A stretch of DNA of 6,166 nt from Microbacteriaceae bacterium (GTDB lineage: Bacteria > Actinomycetota > Actinomycetes > Actinomycetales > Microbacteriaceae), in the NCBI GenBank assembly GCA_022701925.1, contig JAKONM010000040.1, positions 1 through 6,166 of the forward strand, written 5' to 3'. Made by a program: the position numbers and the translations under genes. The notes below the pieces were generated by a model, which had not been told where the DNA came from, ran no database searches, and was given only the letters and a program-made list of their open reading frames with translations. Of the stretch, positions 1 to 4,821 are shown piece after piece (within the stretch, counting starts at the first letter, position 1; every line of letters starts with the position of its first letter).

Positions 1-270
1 GATCTCGGTCTGCGAGCTGCCCTCGGAGTCGACGATCTGCAGCGGCACGTCGAGCTTCTTCGACAGCGCCTGCGCGCCCTGGATCATCGAGGCCATGTAG
101 GGGTTCGTGGTGTTGATCACCGAGGCGACCAGGACGATGTCGTCCTTGGCGATGGGCGCCTGCGACGCCGACGTGCCGCTGGCGGTGGTCGTGCAGCCGG
201 CGAGGCCGAGGCTGGCCGCGGCAGCCAGGGCGATGGCCGCCCGGCGTCGCAGCTTGGGGGATCGAGGCAT
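1..270 (-). CDS. Sugar-type ABC transporter substrate-binding lipoprotein (5' part only)
   Basis: This is the first 90 codons of a gene that runs off the left edge of the window. The protein starts MPRSPKLRRR, a basic n-region, followed by an Ala/Leu-rich hydrophobic stretch (residues 11-24) and the lipobox LAGC with Cys26 as the lipidated residue. It is therefore predicted to be exported and anchored to the outer face of the membrane. After a Ser/Thr/Ala linker comes IVLVASVINTTNPYMASMIQ and a KKLDVPLQIVDSEG segment. These match the first beta-alpha-beta unit of periplasmic binding proteins of the RbsB class (Peripla_BP_4), where 'NPY/F' precedes the ligand cleft. The start is set by AGGAG (complement of 277-281), six bases before ATG. 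The gene lies on the same strand as the ATPase and permease at the other end of the window, so it is the likely binding partner of that importer, though three plus-strand genes separate them. The ligand cannot be read from this part. Confidence 0.88.
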   Translation of the reverse strand, partial: MPRSPKLRRRAAIALAAAASLGLAGCTTTASGTSASQAPIAKDDIVLVASVINTTNPYMASMIQGAQALSKKLDVPLQIVDSEGSSQTEI

Positions 271-314
271 CGATGTCTCCTGGGTCGATTCGTCGTTGAG
301 TCGAGCTGTGCGCA

Positions 315-335
315 TAACCATTCAAGGTGCGGTTA
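315..335. promoter_or_regulatory. Weak inverted repeat in the binding-protein leader, possible operator
   Basis: TAACC (315-319) and GGTTA (331-335) form a 5-bp inverted repeat with an 11-base spacer, in one of the few A/T-richer patches of the window. It lies just downstream of the predicted start of leftward transcription, a position where a repressor would act. The arms are short and could be chance. Confidence 0.2.
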
Positions 336-347
336 GGCTTTCACGGG

Positions 348-376
348 AGTCTTCGTGCTGGCCACCCGCTTGTCAA
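348..376 (-). promoter_or_regulatory. Predicted promoter of the substrate-binding protein gene
   Basis: On the minus strand there is a perfect TTGACA -35 box (complement of 371-376), a 17-base spacer, and AAGACT (complement of 348-353) as -10 box. The -10 keeps the A2 and T6 positions that matter most in actinobacterial TANNNT boxes. Transcription would start near 341, giving a leader of about 70 nt before the ATG at 270. The prediction rests on sequence match only. Confidence 0.5.
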
Positions 377-419
377 GTCACGATTCAGCGCCCCTCCGGC
401 GGGGGTCGCGGCGGGCGTC

Positions 420-449
420 TTGACAGGACGGCGACGGGCCGTGGAGGAT
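420..449 (+). promoter_or_regulatory. Predicted promoter of the epoxide hydrolase-BKACE-SorC operon
   Basis: A perfect TTGACA (420-425) is followed after 18 bases by GAGGAT (444-449), a weak -10 box that keeps A2, A5 and T6. Transcription would start near 456, about 67 nt before the preferred ATG at 523. One caution applies: GGAGG at 443-447 within the -10 box could instead be a ribosome binding site for an alternative start at 454, which would require a promoter farther upstream. Confidence 0.4.
443..447 (+). promoter_or_regulatory. GGAGG before an alternative, in-frame ATG at 454
   Basis: GGAGG sits six bases before ATG 454, which is in frame with the epoxide hydrolase. Using it would add 23 residues (MDGHHLNENS... 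to ...RRFR). That extension is Arg/Gly-rich, resembles neither a signal peptide nor the family's N-terminus, and its codons are less GC-biased than the body of the gene, so I regard it as the less likely start. Confidence 0.25.
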
Positions 450-456
450 CCGAATG

Positions 457-469
457 GATGGTCACCATC
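457..469. promoter_or_regulatory. Perfect palindrome GATGGTCACCATC, candidate operator
   Basis: Two perfect 6-bp arms, GATGGT and ACCATC, flank a single central base. The element is bracketed by direct copies of GAATG (452-456 and 471-475). It falls at the predicted +1 of the rightward promoter, where bound protein would block initiation. The SorC-type regulator encoded at the end of this operon is the obvious candidate to bind here, as autoregulation is common in that family. No second clear copy was found in the window. Confidence 0.4.
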
Positions 470-510
470 TGAATGAAAACTCGCCGCAGAGTCGCGGCGG
501 TCGCGAAACG

Positions 511-516
511 AGGAGG
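511..516 (+). promoter_or_regulatory. Strong ribosome binding site that sets the hydrolase start at 523
   Basis: AGGAGG is a perfect anti-Shine-Dalgarno match and lies six bases before ATG 523. It gives a protein that begins directly with the conserved EHN domain, and it is the reason for preferring this start over the upstream ATG at 454. Confidence 0.75.
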
Positions 517-522
517 TTCCGC

Positions 523-1767
523 ATGCCCGACGCCTACGACGTCCAGCCGTTCCGGGTCGACATCCCGCAGGCCGATCTCGACGATCTGCGCGAGCGCCTG
601 GAGCGCACGCGGTTCCCGCGGGACTTCGCCAACGACGACTGGCGCTACGGCTACAACGGGGCCTACCACCGCGAGCTGGTCCGCTACTGGCTCGACGAGT
701 ACGACTGGCGCGACGTCGAGCGCCGCATGAACGAGCTGCCCCAGTTCACGGTCGAGATCATGGGCGTGCCCGTGCACTTCGTGCACGTGAAGGGCACCGG
801 CGAGCAGCGCATGCCGCTGCTGCTGCACCACGGCTGGCCCTGGACGTTCTGGGACCTGCGCAAGGTCATCGGCCCGCTGACGGACCCGGCCGCGCACGGC
901 GGCGACCCCGCCGACGCCTTCGACGTCGTGCTGATCTCCCTGCCCGGCTACGGGTTCTCCTCCCCGCTGACCGAGACCGGCTGGAACTTCTGGCACACGG
1001 CCGACCTCGAGAACACCCTGATGAAGGACGTGCTGGGCTACGAGCGGTACGCGACCGCCGGCGGCGACTGGGGCGCGCTGATCGCCCAGCAGCACGGCCA
1101 CAAGTACGCGGACGACGTGATCGGCGTCTACACGCACTTCCCGGCGCAGATGAGCCACTACCTGCCGTCCCACCCCGACGCCCCGCCCTCGGTCGAGTTC
1201 GACCCGGTGCTGGGGCTGCCCGCTGCGAGCGAGTACGGCGAGGGCGAGGAGGGGTGGTTCGAGCGCGGCAAGCTGTTCGTCGAGAACGAGAGCGGCTACG
1301 GCGAGATCCAGCTGACGAAGCCGCAGACGCTCGCGGCGCTCGTCACCGACTCCCCGGCCGGCCAGCTGGCGTGGATCACCGAGAAGCGCTACTTCTGGGG
1401 TCTGGCCGAGCGCGGCGAGGGCACCGAGGCGTTCGCGCGGGTGTGGCCGAAGGAGGACCTGGTCACCACGGCCGCCGTCTACTTCCTCACCGAGACCGGC
1501 GGCACCTCGTCCCGCTACTACTGGGAGTGCCGCGGCAACCCGTGGACCCCCTCGCACGAGGGCTTCCCCGTGGTGGCGGTGCCGACCGCGGTGTCGATCT
1601 ACCCGGGCGAGATCTACAAGCCGCCGATGACCTGGACGAAGCAGTACTTCAACCTGCAGCAGTACCGGGTGCACGACGAGGGCGGCCACTTCGCGCCGCT
1701 CGAGGTGCCCGAGACGTACGTCGACGACGTCGCGACCTTCTTCCGCACCCTGCGCGCGGAGGCGTGA
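523..1767 (+). CDS. Epoxide hydrolase, EHN/microsomal type (alpha/beta hydrolase fold)
   Basis: The 414-residue product should open an epoxide to a vicinal diol through a covalent ester intermediate. Residues about 6-115 form the epoxide hydrolase N-terminal (EHN) domain, with VDIPQADLDDLRERL, DWRDVERRMN and FTVEIMGVPVHFVHVKG. The hydrolase core has the oxyanion motif HGWP (103-106) and LPGYGFS (140-146). The nucleophile is Asp182 in GGDWG, the acid Glu363 in YPGEI, and the base His389 in GGHF. Tyr259 (ESGYGEIQ) and Tyr333 (SSRYYWE) match the two lid tyrosines of mammalian microsomal epoxide hydrolase by motif and spacing. That family assigns Asp226, Tyr299, Tyr374, Glu404 and His431. No membrane anchor is present, so it is predicted to be cytosolic. 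It is the first gene of the operon, and its stop overlaps the ribosome binding region of the next gene. Substrate is unknown; the family also contains uncharacterised members, so a related hydrolytic reaction is possible. Confidence 0.88.
   Translation: MPDAYDVQPFRVDIPQADLDDLRERLERTRFPRDFANDDWRYGYNGAYHRELVRYWLDEYDWRDVERRMNELPQFTVEIMGVPVHFVHVKGTGEQRMPLLLHHGWPWTFWDLRKVIGPLTDPAAHGGDPADAFDVVLISLPGYGFSSPLTETGWNFWHTADLENTLMKDVLGYERYATAGGDWGALIAQQHGHKYADDVIGVYTHFPAQMSHYLPSHPDAPPSVEFDPVLGLPAASEYGEGEEGWFERGKLFVENESGYGEIQLTKPQTLAALVTDSPAGQLAWITEKRYFWGLAERGEGTEAFARVWPKEDLVTTAAVYFLTETGGTSSRYYWECRGNPWTPSHEGFPVVAVPTAVSIYPGEIYKPPMTWTKQYFNLQQYRVHDEGGHFAPLEVPETYVDDVATFFRTLRAEA
1758..1762 (+). promoter_or_regulatory. 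Ribosome binding site inside the hydrolase 3' end, sets GTG 1770
   Basis: GGAGG lies seven bases before GTG 1770 but only one base before GTG 1764. Position 1764 would give a 4-base GTGA overlap with the preceding stop. Spacing therefore favours 1770. Because this site lies within the last codons of the upstream gene, the two genes are probably translationally coupled. Confidence 0.6.
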
Positions 1768-1769
1768 CC

Positions 1770-2717
1770 GTGGGCACGGGGCTGGACCGCTACGCGGACG
1801 CGAAGCCGCACTGGGACTCCCCGGTCGTCATCGAGTCGCACATCAACGGCATCCGCACGAAGGAGATGAACCCGAACACCCCGACCTCCTACGAGGAGAT
1901 CGCGGAGGACGCCGTCCGGTGCTGGGAGGCGGGAGCGGGCGCGATCCACGCCCACAACACCAGCTTCGACCTCATCGGCGCGGACGCCTACAAGGACTAC
2001 ATGCGCACCTGGTCGACGGTGCTCGAGAAGCACCCCGACATCACCTGGTACCCGACCACCTGCGCCACGGACCGGCTGCTGCGGAACGAGCACGGGTTGG
2101 AGCACGTGCCGCTGCTCAACGACGACGGCGGCGCGAAGGTCGCCTGCCTCGACACCGGGCTCACCCTGTTCGCGACCGACGAGGACGAGGACGGCTACCT
2201 GTCGGGCGCGAAGTTCGGCTTCGACTTCCGGCAGACCGCGGAGCAGGTGAAGATGCTGCGCTCGCGGAACATCCCGATGGTGTTCGGGGTCTACGAGCCG
2301 GGCCACCTGCGGCACGCGATGCACTACGTGAACCGCGGGCTGTCGACGCCGGGCTCCATGTGGGACTTCTACCTGATCGGCGACTACGGCCTCACGGCGC
2401 TGGAGCCGATCGGCACCAACGGCATGAAGCCGAGCCTCGAGAGCCTCTACTACTACCTCTGGATGATCGAGGAGGCGGAGGTCCAGCACCCCTGGTACAT
2501 CTCCGTCTGGGGGCAGGGCGCGCTGGACGACACGACGGTGCTGCGGCGGGCGATCGAGCTGGGCGGCCACGTCAAGACCGGCCTCGAGCTGTTCTACGAC
2601 CCGGCGCGCAACCCGACGAACCTCGAGCTGCTGCAGCAGGCGCAGGAGATCGCCCGGGAGGTGGGCCGCCCGATCGCCACGCACGAGGAGGCGCGGGCGC
2701 TGTACCGGCTGTCCTGA
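1770..2717 (+). CDS. BKACE-family (beta-keto acid cleavage enzyme, former DUF849) protein, divergent
   Basis: The 315-residue protein has the usual length and TIM-barrel pattern of the BKACE family. The type enzyme, Kce, is a Zn-dependent 3-keto-5-aminohexanoate cleavage enzyme that exchanges an acyl group between a beta-keto acid and acetyl-CoA. Family marks seen are NPNTPTSYEEIAEDAVRCWE (34-53), AGAGAIHAHN with the metal-ligand pair His60-x-His62, and a C-terminal GGHVKTGLE (265-273) with putative metal ligand Glu273. The end, GRPIATHEEARALY, is also typical. Two positions differ from the classical pattern: the common HxHxRD is HAHNTS here, and the common RxGxED is KTGLEL (Lys269, Leu274). 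In Kce the equivalent Arg and Asp are, as I recall, catalytic. The protein may therefore use another substrate or a modified reaction. It starts 2 bases after the hydrolase stop and ends 19 bases before the regulator, so all three are co-transcribed. Family assignment is firm; the reaction is not. Confidence 0.8.
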   Translation: MGTGLDRYADAKPHWDSPVVIESHINGIRTKEMNPNTPTSYEEIAEDAVRCWEAGAGAIHAHNTSFDLIGADAYKDYMRTWSTVLEKHPDITWYPTTCATDRLLRNEHGLEHVPLLNDDGGAKVACLDTGLTLFATDEDEDGYLSGAKFGFDFRQTAEQVKMLRSRNIPMVFGVYEPGHLRHAMHYVNRGLSTPGSMWDFYLIGDYGLTALEPIGTNGMKPSLESLYYYLWMIEEAEVQHPWYISVWGQGALDDTTVLRRAIELGGHVKTGLELFYDPARNPTNLELLQQAQEIAREVGRPIATHEEARALYRLS

Positions 2718-2724
2718 CGGGGCA

Positions 2725-2734
2725 GGGGGAGGGG
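2725..2734 (+). promoter_or_regulatory. Purine-rich ribosome binding site of the SorC-type regulator
   Basis: An all-purine run centred on GGAGG (2728-2732) lies four bases before ATG 2737. It supports this start over the internal Met codons 9 and 10 (2761 and 2764), which have no comparable site. Confidence 0.6.
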
Positions 2735-2736
2735 CG

Positions 2737-3702
2737 ATGGCCGGGGTCGAGCACCTGCGGATGATGACGAAGGTCGCGCGGCTCTACCACCTGCGCGGCT
2801 TCCGGCAGACGGAGATCGCCTCGCGGCTCGGCGTCTCGCAGGCGCGCGTGTCGCGGCTGCTGCGGGCCGCGGAGGAGGCGCAGATCGTGCGCACGGTCGT
2901 CGCGGTGCCGGCCGGTCTGCACGCGGACCTCGAGGAGTCCCTCGAGGTCCGGTACGGGCTGCAGCAGGCGCACGTGGTCGAGCCGCTGGACGACGGCGAC
3001 GAGGTCGGGCTGACCGCCGACCTCGGCGCCGCCGCGGCGCACCTGCTGGCCTCGCTCCCGCTGGACGGACGCACCGTCGGCTACACGCCCTGGAGCCGCT
3101 CGCTGCGGGTGCTGGCGGGCGCCGACGTGCCCTACCGCACGGGCCGGGACATCCGGATCGTGGAGATGATCGGCGACGTCGGCGCGCCCGCGCTGCAGCA
3201 CGAGGCCACCAGGGCGACGCAGCTGCTCGCCGACCGCCTCGGAGCGGTGCCGCTGTTCCTGCGCGTGCCGGGCGTGGTCTCGTCGCGAGCGGTGCGGAAG
3301 GCCGTGACCGAGCACGACGCGCACACCCGCCAGGCCATGCGGCAGCTGGACCACCTGGACGTCGCGCTGACCGGCATCGGACAGTGCGGCCTCGAGCCGC
3401 CGCTGACCGCCGGCGACAACTTCTTCGACGAGGACCAGCTGGCCAGCGCTCGGGCGCTCGGCGCCGTGGCGCAGATGAACCTGCGCTTCCTCGATGCCGC
3501 GGGTCGCCCGGTGGACGCCGGACTGGACGCCCTCGTCGTCGGAGTCTCGCTGGCGCAGCTCCGGCGGGCGGGCCGGCGCATCGGCGTCGCCGGCGGCGGA
3601 CGCAAGTACGAGGCGGTGCGGGCGGTGGTCCGCGGCGGCTGGATCGACACCCTGGTCACCGATGCGGGGACCGCGGAGCGCCTGCTGGCCGAACCGGCCT
3701 GA
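2737..3702 (+). CDS. SorC/LsrR-family transcriptional regulator
   Basis: The 321-residue length matches the family (LsrR is about 317). Residues 9-45 hold the helix-turn-helix, with MMTKVARLYHLRGFRQTEIA and SRLGVSQARVSRLLRAAEEA; the recognition helix is about 33-43. Residues about 60-318 form the SorC sugar-binding domain, recognisable from LPLDGRTVGYTPWSRSL and the C-terminal AGGGRKYEAVRAVVRGG plus IDTLVTDAGTAERLL. Family members bind phosphorylated sugars or polyols and usually repress their own catabolic operon. Lys290 in GGGRK aligns with the phosphate-contacting Lys288 of LsrR. In contrast, the 'VGD' usually seen before the RFFD motif is VAQ (244-246), so the Asp thought to hold the ligand (Asp243 in LsrR) appears to be Gln246. 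The ligand is therefore probably not phospho-AI-2. As the last gene of the operon, it likely controls the operon and perhaps the divergent transport gene through the 271-522 region. Confidence 0.88.
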   Translation: MAGVEHLRMMTKVARLYHLRGFRQTEIASRLGVSQARVSRLLRAAEEAQIVRTVVAVPAGLHADLEESLEVRYGLQQAHVVEPLDDGDEVGLTADLGAAAAHLLASLPLDGRTVGYTPWSRSLRVLAGADVPYRTGRDIRIVEMIGDVGAPALQHEATRATQLLADRLGAVPLFLRVPGVVSSRAVRKAVTEHDAHTRQAMRQLDHLDVALTGIGQCGLEPPLTAGDNFFDEDQLASARALGAVAQMNLRFLDAAGRPVDAGLDALVVGVSLAQLRRAGRRIGVAGGGRKYEAVRAVVRGGWIDTLVTDAGTAERLLAEPA

Positions 3703-3742
3703 TCGTGCCCGCGCCGTCGGCGCAGCCCCGGCGCGCGGGTGG

Positions 3743-3796
3743 GCCGAGCAGAGGGGGCGGTCGGCTCGCGCGAGCCGACCGCCCCCTCTCCTCGGC
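3743..3796. terminator. Bidirectional terminator hairpin between convergent genes
   Basis: A 54-nt palindrome fills most of the gap between the regulator stop (3702) and the permease stop (3800). The core, 3751-3788, is perfectly self-complementary: GAGGGGGCGG at 3751-3760 pairs with CCGCCCCCTC at 3779-3788. One more A-T pair (3750/3789) follows. After a single C-C mismatch (3749/3790) the outer GCCGAG (3743-3748) pairs with CTCGGC (3791-3796). In all, 26 of 27 positions can pair, before allowing for a tip loop. Neither side carries a U-tract, as is common for actinobacterial terminators. It would end transcripts from both strands. Confidence 0.85.
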
Positions 3797-3799
3797 TCG

Positions 3800-4804
3800 T
3801 CAGACCCGTCGCTTGCGGTCCGTCATCACCGCCGCGACGATCACGGCGCCGAGCACGACGGGCTGCAGCGTCGGGTCGACGTTCAGCAGGCTGAGGCCGT
3901 TGTTCAGCACGCCGATGATCAGCAGGCCGACGAAGGTGCCGAGCATGGAGCCGGTGCCGCCCGCGAGGCTCGCACCGCCGATGACGACCACGGCGATCAC
4001 GCTCAGCAGGTCGGCGGTGCCGGCGGTGGGCTGCGCCGAGTTGAGGCGTGACGAGATCAGCTGACCGGCCAGGGCCGCCAGGAACCCCGACAGCACGTAG
4101 ACGGTGATCTTGATGCGACGCACCGGCAGGCCGGAGAGCCGCGCCACCTCGTCGTTGCCGCCGATCGCGTAGAGGGCGCGGCCGAACGGCCGGCTGCGCA
4201 GGAAGAAGGCGGCGATCGCGAACGTGAGCACCAGCACGACGCCCTGCAGCGGGACGCCCGCGACGGCCGTGGTGGCGATGGCCGCGAACCAGGCGGGGAA
4301 CCCGTTCACCGGGTTGCCGCCGGTGACGTAGAGGGCCAGGCCGGTCGCGGCGGACATCGTCGCCAGGGTCGCGATGAACGGCTGCATGCGCCCGAAGGTC
4401 ACCAGGATCCCGTTCACCAGGCCGCAGAAGGCGCCGAGCGCCAGGCCGATCAGCAGCGCCAGCTCGAACGGCAGCCCCACGCCCTTGTAGAGGAACCCGA
4501 CGGTGATGGAGGTGAAGGCGACCACCGCGCCGATCGAGAGGTCGATGCCGCCGATGATGATGACGAGCAGCGCGCCGACCGCCATGACGCCGATGCTCGC
4601 GACCTGGCCGATGACGTTCAGCAGGTTGCTGACCGTGAGGAAGTACGGCGACAGGATCGACAGGATGATCACGATCACGATCAGCCCGATCAGCGGTCCG
4701 GGGATGCGGCCGAGGATGCCGGTCGCGCGGGATCGCAGGTCGGGCGCGGTCGCTGCCGCGGCGGAGGAGGGGGATGCGGGGGCGGGCTTCTTGAGGTCGG
4801 TCAC
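3800..4804 (-). CDS. RbsC-like ABC transporter permease (sugar importer)
   Basis: The 334-residue inner-membrane protein belongs to the branched-chain/ribose permease family (BPD_transp_2) and would form the channel of a carbohydrate-type importer, probably as a homodimer. An Ala/Pro-rich cytosolic N-terminus (1-35) precedes about ten hydrophobic segments, roughly 37-53, 65-85, 88-106, 111-135, 143-162, 172-201, 231-250, 264-280, 286-303 and 313-327. Family signatures are GGIDLSIGAVVAF (85-97), QPFIATLATMSAATGLALY (141-159), the ATPase-coupling loop GRALYAIGGNDEVARLSGL (208-226) and GGASLAGGTGSMLGTFVGLL (276-295). The GTG start at 4804 is chosen because the frame begins right after the ATPase stop, 17 bases away, with GGAG (complement of 4815-4818) ten bases upstream. 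No other in-frame start lies in that gap. The longer open frame into the ATPase gene is out of register with it. The gene is the last of its operon and ends at the convergent terminator. The substrate cannot be told from sequence. Confidence 0.92.
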   Translation of the reverse strand: MTDLKKPAPASPSSAAAATAPDLRSRATGILGRIPGPLIGLIVIVIILSILSPYFLTVSNLLNVIGQVASIGVMAVGALLVIIIGGIDLSIGAVVAFTSITVGFLYKGVGLPFELALLIGLALGAFCGLVNGILVTFGRMQPFIATLATMSAATGLALYVTGGNPVNGFPAWFAAIATTAVAGVPLQGVVLVLTFAIAAFFLRSRPFGRALYAIGGNDEVARLSGLPVRRIKITVYVLSGFLAALAGQLISSRLNSAQPTAGTADLLSVIAVVVIGGASLAGGTGSMLGTFVGLLIIGVLNNGLSLLNVDPTLQPVVLGAVIVAAVMTDRKRRV

Positions 4805-4821
4805 GTCGTCGTGGCTCCAGG

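Noticed and set aside
369..377. CTTGTCAAG palindrome as an operator
   Set aside because: The arms are only 4 bp and it overlaps the minus-strand TTGACA box, which explains it more simply.
391..405. CCCC-N6-GGGG inverted repeat between the two promoters
   Set aside because: Short homopolymer arms are expected by chance in DNA this rich in G and C.
458..472. Tiny ATG-GTC-ACC-ATC-TGA leader peptide
   Set aside because: Only four codons, no attenuator structure downstream, and better explained as part of the palindrome.
473..730. Small plus-strand open frame beginning MKTRRR just upstream of the hydrolase
   Set aside because: It overlaps the hydrolase in another frame, becomes Ser/Thr/Ala low-complexity, and has no ribosome binding site at its ATG.
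385..1689. Long minus-strand open frame (434 codons) opposite the epoxide hydrolase
   Set aside because: It is the antisense shadow of a GC-rich gene: low-complexity Arg/Val/Ala/Leu composition, no family motif and no ribosome binding site, while the plus-strand protein has full catalytic motifs.
1254..1769. Plus-strand extension of the BKACE frame back into the hydrolase gene
   Set aside because: The open frame continues upstream only because stops are rare in GC-rich DNA. The translated part is Arg/Ala/Gly low-complexity and out of frame with the hydrolase. The BKACE homology begins after GTG 1770.
1614..2684. Minus-strand open frame (356 codons) opposite the BKACE-like gene
   Set aside because: Same shadow pattern, rich in Arg, Val, His and Gln, with no recognisable domain. 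The sense strand encodes a clear BKACE family protein.
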